In this document: one piece after another, positions 26,776-35,131 of the stretch
Position numbering within the stretch: position 1 is the stretch's first letter
Layout: the number at the start of each line of letters is the position of its first letter
From: Aeromonas eucrenophila
GTDB taxonomy: Bacteria; Pseudomonadota; Gammaproteobacteria; Enterobacterales; Aeromonadaceae
Assembly: GCF_000819865.1 (NCBI RefSeq)
Contig: NZ_CDDF01000019.1
Location: 1-64,000, forward strand
Direction of reading: 5' to 3'
DNA length: 64,000 bases
Notes under the pieces: generated by a model
What the model saw: the letters and a program-made list of their open reading frames with translations, nothing else
Databases searched by the model: none
What the model was told of the DNA's origin: nothing
Position numbers and translations under genes: made by a program

Positions 26776-27243
26776 TTATTGCCCCTTGATCAGGTCGAGC
26801 ACCACCTGATGGTGATCGCTGGTCTTGAACTTGTCGAAGCGATGGCTGATCTTGCCCTCCTCGTCGATGAGGAAGCTCAGCCGATGGATGCCGTCGTACT
26901 CCTTGCCCATGAACTTCTTCGGGCCCCAGACGCCGAACGCATCGGCCACCGCGTGATCCTCATCCGCCAGCAGGCGGAAATTCAGGTTGTCGCGCTCCTC
27001 GAACTTTTTCAGGCGCTTGGCCGGATCCGGGCTGATGCCGAGCACCACCACATTGAGGGCGGCCAGCTCGGCGTTGACGTCACGCAGACCACAGGCCTGG
27101 GTGGTGCACCCAGGGGTCATCGCCTTGGGGTAGAAATAGACGAGCACCTTCTTGCCGCGCAGGGAGACCAGGCTGACTTGGTTGCCATCCTGATCGGAGA
27201 GGGAAAAATCGGGGGCCTGAGTGCCAACTGATAAGGGTTGCAT
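26776..27243 (-). CDS. bcp: thiol peroxidase of the Bcp/PrxQ group
   Basis: This 155-residue peroxiredoxin reduces hydrogen and organic peroxides using thioredoxin. The motif YFYPKAMTPGCTTQAC gives the peroxidatic Cys46 and the resolving Cys51, five residues apart as in Bcp. ATG 27243 follows AGGAGATCCT; the longer ORF reaching 27354 lies inside gcvR. It is 16 nt downstream of gcvR, the common gcvR-bcp pair of gammaproteobacteria. Confidence 0.95.
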   Translation of the reverse strand: MQPLSVGTQAPDFSLSDQDGNQVSLVSLRGKKVLVYFYPKAMTPGCTTQACGLRDVNAELAALNVVVLGISPDPAKRLKKFEERDNLNFRLLADEDHAVADAFGVWGPKKFMGKEYDGIHRLSFLIDEEGKISHRFDKFKTSDHHQVVLDLIKGQ

Positions 27244-27259
27244 AGGATCTCCTGAGCCG

Positions 27260-27793
27260 TCAGGCGTACTTGTGATTGACGAGAAAGTCGAAGGATTCGG
27301 CGCCCAGTTCACGACAGAAATCGGCGAAAGCCGTCTTCGACTCACCGGCTTCACCCTGCTTGGAGAGGTTCAGCTGAAAGCTCGCCTTGAGCAGGTTGAA
27401 CGGTTGCTGTTCCAGGGTAATGGTCTGCATGGCCTGGATGTCCCAACCATGATCACTGAAGAACTGGGTGCACTGGCTGACGATGCCGGGCTGGTCCCGG
27501 ATCAGTACATCGGCGCTGGCGCTGATGTCATATTGCAGTGAGTGGTGGCGCTCGGTGCGCTTCATCATGGTGATGAGATCCCACTCCTGGCTGCGCAGGG
27601 GCAGGCTGATTTCGAGTTGCATCAGGCTGTTCCAGTCACCGGACAGCAGCATGATGAAGGTGAATTCATTACCAAAAATACCAAGACGGCTGTCGACTAT
27701 GTTGCAACCGCAGCCACTGACGTGGCGGGTAACCTCATTGACGATGCCAGGCCTATCCGTGCCGATGGCCGTTACGACCAGGTAGTGAGTCAT
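27260..27793 (-). CDS. gcvR: glycine cleavage system regulator GcvR
   Basis: This 177-residue protein has two ACT domains: the first at MTHYLVVTAIGTDRPGIVNEV, the second at DVLIRDQPGIVSQCTQFF. In E. coli GcvR binds GcvA and glycine to repress the glycine cleavage operon. The start ATG at 27793 fits the family; an upstream extension to 28045 has no coding character. It is divergent from dapA and followed by bcp, as in E. coli. Confidence 0.93.
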   Translation of the reverse strand: MTHYLVVTAIGTDRPGIVNEVTRHVSGCGCNIVDSRLGIFGNEFTFIMLLSGDWNSLMQLEISLPLRSQEWDLITMMKRTERHHSLQYDISASADVLIRDQPGIVSQCTQFFSDHGWDIQAMQTITLEQQPFNLLKASFQLNLSKQGEAGESKTAFADFCRELGAESFDFLVNHKYA

Positions 27794-27989
27794 AAATGTC
27801 TCTCGTCCATTAGTGCGAATGCGATGACTGCGAGCGCTATTTATGGGCATGGCCGCCAAGCGTTGGCGCATGTCCTGCTCTCGTGCAGCATTTTTAGGGC
27901 GGATGGTATCACGGCTTGTCCCTTGCCTCCCTTGTTTTTCAAAGGGGGCAGCTTTACCATAACGCCCCTGAAAATCGGGAGAAAAATCC

Positions 27990-28877
27990 ATGTTACGCGG
28001 TAGTATTGTTGCGCTCGTTACCCCCATGCTGGCCTCGGGTGACATCGATTGGACCAGCTTGGCAGCCCTGGTCGATTATCATGTCGACGCCGGTACTAGT
28101 GCCATCGTCGCGGTGGGCACCACGGGCGAGTCGGTCACCCTGACCGAGCAGGAACATATCGCCGTGGTGGAAAAAACCGTCGAGTTCACCGCCGGCCGCA
28201 TTCCGGTCATCGCCGGTTGTGGCTCCAACAGCACAGCTCACGCCATCGAACTCTCCAGGCGTTTCGCCAACATGGGCGTAGTCGCGGGTCTCTCGGTCAC
28301 CCCCTATTACAACAAACCGACCCAGGAAGGCCTCTATCGTCACTATTGTGCGATCGCCGAGGCTAGTGGTCTGCCCCAAATTCTCTATAATGTGCCCGGT
28401 CGCACCTGCTGCGATCTCAAACCCGAGACGGTGGCCCGGTTGGCCAAGGTACCGGGCATCATAGGTCTGAAAGAGGCCACCGGCGATCTGAGCCGAACCC
28501 CGTTGCTGCGCGAGCTGTGCGGGTCGGATTTTGCGCTTTATAGTGGCGATGATGCCAGTGGATGTGATTTTATGCTGCAAGGGGGCGATGGAGTCATCTC
28601 GGTCACCACCAATATTGCAGCGGCCCAAATGGCCGACATGTGTCGTGCTGCGCTGACTGGCGATGCCGGGCGGGCGTATGATATCAACAATCGATTGATG
28701 CCGTTGCATCAGACTCTGTTCTGCGAACCGAGTCCCATCCCGGTGAAGTGGGCTTGCGCCCGACTGGGATTGATGGCGACGGCGACCTTGCGTCTGCCGC
28801 TGACCGACCTCACCCCAGAGGGAGAACAGGCGATGGCGCGAGCACTGACGACTGCGGAGTTGATGGCGAGTGTTTAA
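27990..28877 (+). CDS. dapA: 4-hydroxy-tetrahydrodipicolinate synthase
   Basis: This 295-residue aldolase condenses pyruvate with aspartate semialdehyde in lysine and diaminopimelate synthesis. Active-site residues are in place: GTTGES (43-48), Tyr107, Tyr133 (LYNVPGRT) and the Schiff-base Lys161 (GLKEATGD). It is followed by bamC, as in E. coli. The bamC reading frame begins close to or just inside the dapA end. Confidence 0.97.
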   Translation: MLRGSIVALVTPMLASGDIDWTSLAALVDYHVDAGTSAIVAVGTTGESVTLTEQEHIAVVEKTVEFTAGRIPVIAGCGSNSTAHAIELSRRFANMGVVAGLSVTPYYNKPTQEGLYRHYCAIAEASGLPQILYNVPGRTCCDLKPETVARLAKVPGIIGLKEATGDLSRTPLLRELCGSDFALYSGDDASGCDFMLQGGDGVISVTTNIAAAQMADMCRAALTGDAGRAYDINNRLMPLHQTLFCEPSPIPVKWACARLGLMATATLRLPLTDLTPEGEQAMARALTTAELMASV

Positions 28878-28899
28878 AGCAAATGGAAAGGGAAATGCA

Positions 28900-29997
28900 G
28901 TGCGCCTGGTGCTGAGTGTCGCGACCGTTGCCGTGTTGGCAGCCTGTAGCTCACCCCAGGATCGCAAGATGGCCAACCGTGGCTTCGAGTATGAAGAGAG
29001 CCGCCTCGAAGGTCGCGCCTTCCTCGTACCCGCCGGGTTGAGTACCCCCGCCTTTAACAGCAGTTTCGACATTCCGGCCCTGCCCGAGAGCAGCCGCGAG
29101 GGCGCCCTGGGTGCCAAGGTCGACGTGCGTCCACCCGCCCAGTTGCTGACCGTGGTACCGGGCAGCCAGGTGGTGACCAAGGCCAGCGAGCCAACCCTGG
29201 CCTTCTATGCCCTGAGCACCAGTCAGAGCGTGGAGCGCGATACCTGGGCCTTCCTGATGAACTTCCTGGCTCAGCACAAGGTGACCACCGAGAAGCTGGA
29301 TCAGCAGGCCGGCGTGCTGCAGACCGGCTGGTTCGACAACACGGTCGCACTCGATGGCTGGGGTGAAGAAGACGAAGACTTCAAGATCCGTCAGCGCTAT
29401 CAATTCACCCTGAGCAACGATGCCCAGCGCCACGCCGTCAACATGTCGGTGCGGGTGCTGGAACACGAAGAGACCTACGACGGCGAGACCAGCACGGCGC
29501 TGACCGCCGCCGATGCCCAGCGCTACGCGACCCGGGCCCTGAACCAGTTCTCCCTCTACTACGACAAGCAGCTCAAGGCGCGCGAACAGCACAAGTCCAG
29601 CGATGGCATGGGCATGGAGCTGGGTCTGGACAACAACGAGCTGAGCGCCTGGATAGCCGACGGTTCCTTCGAGCAGGTGTGGCGCCGTCTCAACCAGGTG
29701 CTGCCGGGTTATGGCTTCACCATCAAGGATACCCAGCAGTCCCTGGGCTGGATCGACGTCGAGTATGACGATCCGGGCACTGACTTCTGGAAGGCGAAGG
29801 GCGCCGAACCGTTCAAGCTGGAGGAAGAGGCATACCGCTTCCAGCTCGGCGAGATGGCGGGAGGCAAGACCTCCATCACCCTGTTCGACAAGGACAAGAA
29901 GCCGGTCGCCTCCGGGATCATCTCCCAGATGTACATCAGCCTGTCCGAGGCATTTGCCAAGGGGCAGGCCGATCAGGCAGCAGCAAAAGCAGAATAG
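28900..29997 (+). CDS. bamC: outer membrane assembly lipoprotein BamC
   Basis: This lipoprotein of about 365 residues is part of the BAM complex that inserts beta-barrel proteins into the outer membrane. The signal ends in the lipobox LAAC followed by SSP. The lasso-like N-terminal region and two helix-grip domains follow the BamC pattern. I prefer GTG 28900, 6 nt after AGGGA, which puts the start next to the hydrophobic signal; GTG 28870, overlapping dapA, would add ten residues. It is last in dapA-bamC, with a terminator at 30000. Confidence 0.92.
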   Translation: MRLVLSVATVAVLAACSSPQDRKMANRGFEYEESRLEGRAFLVPAGLSTPAFNSSFDIPALPESSREGALGAKVDVRPPAQLLTVVPGSQVVTKASEPTLAFYALSTSQSVERDTWAFLMNFLAQHKVTTEKLDQQAGVLQTGWFDNTVALDGWGEEDEDFKIRQRYQFTLSNDAQRHAVNMSVRVLEHEETYDGETSTALTAADAQRYATRALNQFSLYYDKQLKAREQHKSSDGMGMELGLDNNELSAWIADGSFEQVWRRLNQVLPGYGFTIKDTQQSLGWIDVEYDDPGTDFWKAKGAEPFKLEEEAYRFQLGEMAGGKTSITLFDKDKKPVASGIISQMYISLSEAFAKGQADQAAAKAE

Positions 29998-29999
29998 AA

Positions 30000-30030
30000 A
30001 CAGGGGCCTAGTGCCCCTGTTTTGTTTTAT
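30000..30030 (+). terminator. dapA-bamC terminator
   Basis: ACAGGGGC and GCCCCTGT pair around CTAGT, then TTTTGTTTT. Confidence 0.88.
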
Positions 30031-30133
30031 GAATTCCCATACAAACAGGGAGCCTAGTGCACTGCGTTGTTAGATGAATTTCCCTCCCAAAGAGGGGTTG
30101 AGTGCTCTCGTGTAGTGATGTAAACCCCACAAG

Positions 30134-30158
30134 CAGGGGCCGAAGCCCCTGTTTTATT
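30134..30158 (+). terminator. second intact terminator-like hairpin, upstream of purC
   Basis: CAGGGGC (30134-30140), loop CGAA, GCCCCTG (30145-30151), then TTTTATT. It lies only 29 nt before the purC ATG, so purC is either read through it or started from within the repeat tract. Confidence 0.7.
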
Positions 30159-30186
30159 AGTCCCACAACAGGAAGTGTTATTAACC

Positions 30187-31290
30187 ATGAGTCTTGCAGA
30201 TCAAGTATTGGCGGTGAATGACGATTTGCCGATCCGTACCGATAAACCTGTCCATTCCGGCAAAGTGCGCAGCGTCTACTGGTTGACCCAGGCGGACAGT
30301 GCCCGGCTCATCAGAGAGAAAGGCTATGACGTACCGGCCGATGCACCGCTCGCCATCATGGTGATCAGCGATCGCATCTCGGCTTTCGACTGCATCTGGC
30401 AGGGCGTGGACGGATTGAACGGCGTGCCGGGCAAGGGCGCCGCACTCAATGCCATCTCCAGCCACTGGTTCAAGCTGTTCAAGGAGAAGGGCCTGGCCGA
30501 CAGTCACATCCTGGACATCCCGCACCCCTTCGTCTGGATAGTGCAGAAGGCCCGTCCCGTGATGATCGAGGCCATCGCCCGCCAATACATCACCGGCTCC
30601 ATGTGGCGTGCCTACAAGGACGGCGAGCGCGACTTCTGCGGCATCCGTCTGCCAGAAGGGCTTAAGAAGGATCAGAAGCTGCCCGAGATCCTCATCACCC
30701 CGTCCACCAAGGGCGTGCTCAAGGGGCTGGAAGGGATACCGGAGGCCGACGACGTCAACATCTCCCGTGCCGACATCGAGCGCCACTGTCAGAGCTTCAA
30801 CTTCAGCACACCGGCCGACATCGATCGCTACGAGGTGCTGCTCAAGGAGGGCTTCAACGTGATCAGCGATGCTTTGGCTGCGCTGGATCAGATCTTCGTC
30901 GACACCAAGTTCGAGTTCGGTTATGTCAAGGACGCTGCCGGCAACGAGAAGCTCATCTACATGGATGAAGTCGGCACTCCCGACAGCTCCCGCATCTGGG
31001 ATGGCCAAGCCCTGCGCGATGGCGAGATCATCGAGAAGTCGAAAGAGGGCTTCCGCCAGTGGCTGCTGAACCACTTCCCGGATCCGGACATTCTGCTCAA
31101 CAAGCATCGCATGCCTGAGCGCTTCACCTTGGCCCGCGACAACAAGCTGCCCACCGAGGTGATGATGGACATCTCCAACACCTACGTGGGGATCGCCGAG
31201 AAGATCATCGGTCAGCCGCTGGTGCGCAGTGCCAATCCGAAGCAGGAGATCATCGAGGTCTTGCGCACTCAGTACGGTCTCGTCGACTGA
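30187..31290 (+). CDS. purC: SAICAR synthetase, long form
   Basis: This 367-residue enzyme joins aspartate to CAIR in purine synthesis. It has the family motifs [40 protein letters not shown] and TPDSSRIWD. It is much longer than E. coli PurC (237) and resembles the long form of Vibrio and fungi. ATG 30187 was chosen because AGGAAG lies upstream and the protein then begins [16 protein letters not shown]; the ORF's GTG at 30175 has no ribosome site. It is monocistronic, with a terminator at 31373. Confidence 0.95.
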   Translation: MSLADQVLAVNDDLPIRTDKPVHSGKVRSVYWLTQADSARLIREKGYDVPADAPLAIMVISDRISAFDCIWQGVDGLNGVPGKGAALNAISSHWFKLFKEKGLADSHILDIPHPFVWIVQKARPVMIEAIARQYITGSMWRAYKDGERDFCGIRLPEGLKKDQKLPEILITPSTKGVLKGLEGIPEADDVNISRADIERHCQSFNFSTPADIDRYEVLLKEGFNVISDALAALDQIFVDTKFEFGYVKDAAGNEKLIYMDEVGTPDSSRIWDGQALRDGEIIEKSKEGFRQWLLNHFPDPDILLNKHRMPERFTLARDNKLPTEVMMDISNTYVGIAEKIIGQPLVRSANPKQEIIEVLRTQYGLVD

Positions 31291-31372
31291 GGCTTGCCGC
31301 CTTTTTTTGCTGCCGAAAAACAAACGTTTGCCGGTGATGAAAGGCTGGCAGCACCATAGCGGTGACAAACGA

Positions 31373-31399
31373 ACGGGCCCCATTGCGGGGCCCGTTTTT
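31373..31399. terminator. purC terminator
   Basis: ACGGGCCCC (31373-31381) and GGGGCCCGT (31387-31395) pair perfectly, then five T. The SDR gene converges from the right. Confidence 0.92.
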
Positions 31400-31428
31400 A
31401 TTGGGATATTCGCTGGTTTGAGCAGGCG

Positions 31429-32031
31429 TTAACCATTGACCCTGAACACCTGACCGCTCTGTACTCCCAGCACCGACTTCTTGTAGGCCTGGGCCACCCG
31501 GGCGGCGGGCACGGGCACGAAGCCCGGGAAGAAGTCGGCGTACTTGTCCATGGACTCTGTCAGCACTGTGGGGCTTATCACGTTGATGCGCAAGCCTCTT
31601 GGCAACTCGCAGGCGGCGGCGCGCACGAAGTGTTCGATGGCACCGTTGATGGTGCTGGCGCTGACACCCCAGTTGATGGGCTCCTCGCTCAGGATGCCGC
31701 TGATCAGGGTGATGGAGCCCTTGTCGTTGAGGTGCGGTATGGCGGCACGGGTCAGCCTGATCTGGCCCATCAGCTTGCTCTCGAGCCCTGTCTGCCATTG
31801 CTCGTCCGTCATCTCGGGGAAGGGGGCGAAGGCGACGTTGCCACTGGCGACCACCAGGGCATCGAACTGGCCTATGCCCTCAAACAGGGCGGCGATGGAG
31901 GCGCCGTCCGTCATGTCGACCAGGGCATCCCCCTGACGATGGCCGACCCGGATCAGCTGGTGATCCTCGGCGAGCAGTTCCGTGACGGCGGATCCGACGG
32001 TGCCGGAGGCACCCACAATTACGATTTTCAT
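31429..32031 (-). CDS. short-chain dehydrogenase-like protein without YxxxK
   Basis: This 200-residue Rossmann protein has MKIVIVGASGTVGSAV, a standard nucleotide-binding GxxGxxG loop, and the ASGN motif at residues 62-65. The catalytic YxxxK is absent: the aligned segment reads VSAST, with Val123 and Thr127. Ser111 remains. A short-chain dehydrogenase subgroup with this replacement exists, so it is not a sequencing error by itself. Substrate unknown. Start ATG 32031 has AGGAG 8 nt upstream; GTG 32040 overlaps that site. It is divergent from the LysR gene, which may control it. Confidence 0.85.
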   Translation of the reverse strand: MKIVIVGASGTVGSAVTELLAEDHQLIRVGHRQGDALVDMTDGASIAALFEGIGQFDALVVASGNVAFAPFPEMTDEQWQTGLESKLMGQIRLTRAAIPHLNDKGSITLISGILSEEPINWGVSASTINGAIEHFVRAAACELPRGLRINVISPTVLTESMDKYADFFPGFVPVPAARVAQAYKKSVLGVQSGQVFRVNG

Positions 32032-32130
32032 CTTGGTCACTCCTGTTTGGGATATTTATCATTCTAGTCGGCATAAAAAGAAGAAAAAGCGCTTAACATG
32101 AACGTATTGTTTCCATATTGGAGCTAATGA

Positions 32131-33030
32131 ATGGATGTGACTCACCTGGCCAGCTTCTATGAGGTCGTCAAACGGGGTAGTTTCTCCGCCGCCGCCGAGC
32201 TGATGGGGGTGAGCAAGGGGATGCTGAGCCGTCACGTCAGCGCGCTGGAGGCATCCCTCAATGCCCAACTGTTGCAGCGCACCACCCGCCGACTCAGCCT
32301 GACGGAGGCGGGCAAGACCCTCTATCTGCAGGCGGGACAGATCTTCGCGCTGGCCCTGCAGGCGGAGCAGGACATCCAGGCCCTGACCGAGGAGGACAGC
32401 GGCCGGCTGCGCTTCACCTGCCCGGTCAGCACCGGGGATCGCATGGTGAGCGAGCTGCTCGGTCGTTTCGCCGAGCTCTGCCCCGGCGTCGAGGTCGAGC
32501 TCAACTTCACCAATGCCATGATCGACATGAGCCAGGGGGAACACGACATCGCCCTGCGCGCCATGGAGCGGATACCGGACAACCTGGTGGCGCTGCCGCT
32601 TGGTCGCTTGAAGGACGTGGTGGTGGCGAGCCCGGCCCTGATCGCGCGGGAAGGGATCCCGGCCACCCCCTACGAGCTCGGCGGTCGCACCTGTCTGCGG
32701 CAGGGGAGCAACCCCGCCTGGGAGCAGTGGCACTTTCGCAAGGAGGGAGAGGAGGTGCAGATCCCGGTGCAGGGGCGAGTGCGGGCCAACCACTACAGCA
32801 CCCTGCTGCAACTGGTCCACGCCGGCATGGGTTATGCCAAGTGCCCGCTGATGCTGGTGGAAGCCAGCCTGGCCAAAGAGGAGCTGGTGGCCGTGCTGAC
32901 GGACTGGCAGACGGGGCTGCACCCGCTGCACGTGCTCCATGCCCAGCAGCGGCGGGTGCCGCGCAAGATCCGGTTGTTCAAGCAGGTGCTGGCCCAGTGG
33001 TTCGCCGAGCGGCCCCATTACTTGCTCTGA
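32131..33030 (+). CDS. LysR-family transcriptional regulator
   Basis: This 299-residue protein has the LysR winged helix (FYEVVKRGSFSAAAELMGVSKGMLSRHVSALE) and a periplasmic-binding-like effector domain. The divergent SDR gene is the natural target, with a 99-bp region between them; this is inference from arrangement. Start ATG 32131 follows GGAGC. The effector is not identifiable. Confidence 0.9.
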   Translation: MDVTHLASFYEVVKRGSFSAAAELMGVSKGMLSRHVSALEASLNAQLLQRTTRRLSLTEAGKTLYLQAGQIFALALQAEQDIQALTEEDSGRLRFTCPVSTGDRMVSELLGRFAELCPGVEVELNFTNAMIDMSQGEHDIALRAMERIPDNLVALPLGRLKDVVVASPALIAREGIPATPYELGGRTCLRQGSNPAWEQWHFRKEGEEVQIPVQGRVRANHYSTLLQLVHAGMGYAKCPLMLVEASLAKEELVAVLTDWQTGLHPLHVLHAQQRRVPRKIRLFKQVLAQWFAERPHYLL

Positions 33031-33113
33031 AGGTGTTGTTCCGAGCTGCGTTATTTTTCTGTCATATCCGGCTGCTAGCCTGCGCCATCATCGCGATCAA
33101 AGAGAGGCAGGGA

Positions 33114-33737
33114 ATGAAGCGTCATCAGGGTTGGATTGGGATCATGCTGCTGTGCGGCGGCGTGGCGCAGGCCGAGGTGCGGGTTGAGGTGCCCCAGGAT
33201 TTCCGGATCCTGGCGGTGAGTAACGGCAGGTTGCAGGATGATCGGCACGCGGTGCTGGCCGATGGCGAGCAACAGCTGCTGGTGCGCTATGAGGGTGTGA
33301 TCCCGAGTCGCAACAGCAGCGACAACGATCGCCAGATCCGCTCCGAGCCCCAGGTGATCCGCTATGAGGCCCGGGGCCAGCAGCTGAAACTGCAGGCCGC
33401 GGTGCCCACCGATGAGAACGGGATGGAGCGCTACGCCAAGGCCCCGGCCGTGAGTCTGCAAGGGGCGGGGCAGCCAGTGGCGGCGGTGCAGGATGAGCTG
33501 GCAATCAAGGGCATGCAGATCGGCATGGACTGGCCGGCCCGGTTGGCGGAATACAACCGTGGCGCGGGCAAGGCGGTGCTGGCAACGGGGACGGTCGCGA
33601 CAACGGCCACTGCGGCGGCGACCCAGGCGCCGAGCGTGCCCGCCAGCGAGCTGGAGAGGCAACTGCAGCAACTCTTCCTGCGGGCGGATCCCGAGCTGCG
33701 CAAGCGCTTCATCGGCTGGGCCGTGCCCCGGCTTTAA
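33114..33737 (+). CDS. DUF2057 (UPF0319/YccT-like) secreted protein
   Basis: This 207-residue protein has a signal peptide ending near VAQAEV. The segment VPQDFRILAVSNGRL with LLVRYEGVI identifies DUF2057, a family of periplasmic or outer-membrane-associated proteins. E. coli YccT has been reported to affect curli; a role here is unknown. The tail (residues 160-185) is Ala/Thr-rich. ATG 33114 is placed after AGGCAGGGA; the ORF start at 32727 lies inside the LysR gene. Confidence 0.8.
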   Translation: MKRHQGWIGIMLLCGGVAQAEVRVEVPQDFRILAVSNGRLQDDRHAVLADGEQQLLVRYEGVIPSRNSSDNDRQIRSEPQVIRYEARGQQLKLQAAVPTDENGMERYAKAPAVSLQGAGQPVAAVQDELAIKGMQIGMDWPARLAEYNRGAGKAVLATGTVATTATAAATQAPSVPASELERQLQQLFLRADPELRKRFIGWAVPRL

Positions 33738-33802
33738 GTTTGCCCCTCGTTGCAGTAACGTGGGCGCATCCAACGATGTGCCCTCCTACCGACGAGGTTC
33801 TT

Positions 33803-34234
33803 ATGTTTGAATTACATCCCCGCCTGCTGGCGGATACCCGGTCCCTCGGGGATCTGCCGCTGTGCCGCGTCCTGCTTGCCAAAGACAGCCAATATCCTTG
33901 GCTCATCCTGGTGCCGCGCATCGCCAACTTGCGGGAGATCCACCATCTGGCCCCCGCTCAGCAGCAACAGCTGATGCAGGAGTCCTGCGCCGTCGCCGCC
34001 CTGATGGAGCAGGCGCTCAGTCCCGACAAGATCAACGTGGCGGCACTGGGCAACCTGGTGCCCCAGCTGCACCTGCACCACGTCTGCCGTTTCAGCACGG
34101 ATCCCGCCTGGCCTGGCCCCGTCTGGGGGGCTCATCCCGCCGTCCCATATAGCGCGCAAGATTTGCAGCGCGAGGCCGATAACTGGCGAGCCCGCCTGGC
34201 CGGCGTGAGTGGATTCAGCCCGCTCGCCGACTGA
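33803..34234 (+). CDS. HIT-family (histidine triad-like) protein
   Basis: This 143-residue protein has LPLCRVLLAKDSQYPWLILVPR and the triad-like motif VPQLHLHHVCRF near residue 98. The spacing resembles HIT nucleotide hydrolases or transferases that use HxHxH, but the second and third histidines are adjacent (HLHH). Similar bacterial HIT proteins exist, so it may still be active; the nucleotide substrate is unknown. ATG 33803 follows GAGG. It is not clearly co-transcribed with its neighbours. Confidence 0.82.
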   Translation: MFELHPRLLADTRSLGDLPLCRVLLAKDSQYPWLILVPRIANLREIHHLAPAQQQQLMQESCAVAALMEQALSPDKINVAALGNLVPQLHLHHVCRFSTDPAWPGPVWGAHPAVPYSAQDLQREADNWRARLAGVSGFSPLAD

Positions 34235-34369
34235 CAAAGTCGTCAAGTGGGAGCCGGCTCGCGGTTTCGACGCCAGGATAGCATTATCTGTTAGCGCGAC
34301 GGCCGAGCGCGTGGTGACATGAGTGACGAGACAGACAAGCCCATTTTTTTCGATCAGCAGGAAGGTTCC

Positions 34370-35068
34370 ATGATAGTGACAAGATCCGAGGATGATGCCG
34401 TATTCACCACAGAGGACGTGCTGCTGAGCCTGTGCAATTCGGTGACGACGGTATTGAGCGCGGCGACCATGAGTCAGGTCCGCTTCTCCGGCATGGTGCA
34501 GCGGATCAACAAGACCTGCCTCAAGCCTGACATCGGCTGCTTCGTGTTGTTCGACGGCGGCTTCTCCGGCTTGGTGGTGATCAACTTCTCCGCCGCGGCG
34601 GCCATGGAGCTTTACCAGAGTTACATGCTAAACATGGGGCTTTCCAAAGAAGATCTCGCTATTTCTCATACCTCTGACGAGGTGAGCAACGTCATGGGCG
34701 AGCTGATGAACCAGATTGTCGGCAGCTTCACCGGCAAGGTAGGGCGCGAGCTGCAGACCCACATCACCCAGAACCAGCCCAAGATGCTGGCCCTGAACAA
34801 GCAGGTGATGCTGAGTGTCGACACCAACCTCGACAACCCCGAGACCCGCCGGGTCACCTTCTTCACCGCCACCAACAACATCTTCTATCTGGAGCTGGCG
34901 ATGGACAGGACCGAGTTTATCCGGATCCACGATGGCGGTGTGCAGGAGGAGGTCGATCCGGACGAGCTGATCGCCCAGGCCAAGCTGGCGGCGGCCAAGC
35001 CGGCCCCTGCACCGGCGGCGCTGGCCAGCAACGATCACGACGATCTGCTGAACTCCCTCGGTCTGTAA
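34370..35068 (+). CDS. DUF3334 protein, CheX/CheC-like
   Basis: This 232-residue protein has a CheC/CheX-type signature: SDEVSNVMGELMNQIVGSF, with the acidic residue and asparagine spacing used by CheX-type phosphatases on phospho-CheY. It matches the DUF3334 family seen in Vibrio and Shewanella. Function is not known; the CheX-like motif suggests a role near a receiver domain. ATG 34370 follows AGGAAGG; ATG 34319 would add 17 residues but has a poor ribosome site. It has a strong terminator. Confidence 0.8.
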   Translation: MIVTRSEDDAVFTTEDVLLSLCNSVTTVLSAATMSQVRFSGMVQRINKTCLKPDIGCFVLFDGGFSGLVVINFSAAAAMELYQSYMLNMGLSKEDLAISHTSDEVSNVMGELMNQIVGSFTGKVGRELQTHITQNQPKMLALNKQVMLSVDTNLDNPETRRVTFFTATNNIFYLELAMDRTEFIRIHDGGVQEEVDPDELIAQAKLAAAKPAPAPAALASNDHDDLLNSLGL

Positions 35069-35084
35069 GCGACTCGCGGATACG

Positions 35085-35118
35085 ACAAGGCCACCCCAGG
35101 GGTGGCCTTGTTTTTTTG
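35085..35118. terminator. terminator of the DUF3334 gene
   Basis: CAAGGCCACCCC pairs with GGGGTGGCCTTG around AG-like loop bases, then seven T. The DUF2860 gene converges from the right. Confidence 0.9.
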
Positions 35119-35131
35119 CGTCGGCAGCGAC

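Larger units (their letters stand above)
30000..30165. repeat. four degenerate tandem terminator-like units (bamC-purC gap)
   Basis: Units begin at about 30000, 30045, 30091 and 30133, 42-46 bp apart. Each opens with (A/G)CAGGGG- or AGAGGGG-like sequence, then CCTAGTGC or a variant. The first three end in a GATGAATT-CCC-like or related tail and a CAA. Unit 1 has an intact stem ACAGGGGC-CTAGT-GCCCCTGT with a T-rich tail. Unit 4 has CAGGGGC-CGAA-GCCCCTG then TTTTATT. Units 2 and 3 have lost pairing. Confidence 0.75.
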
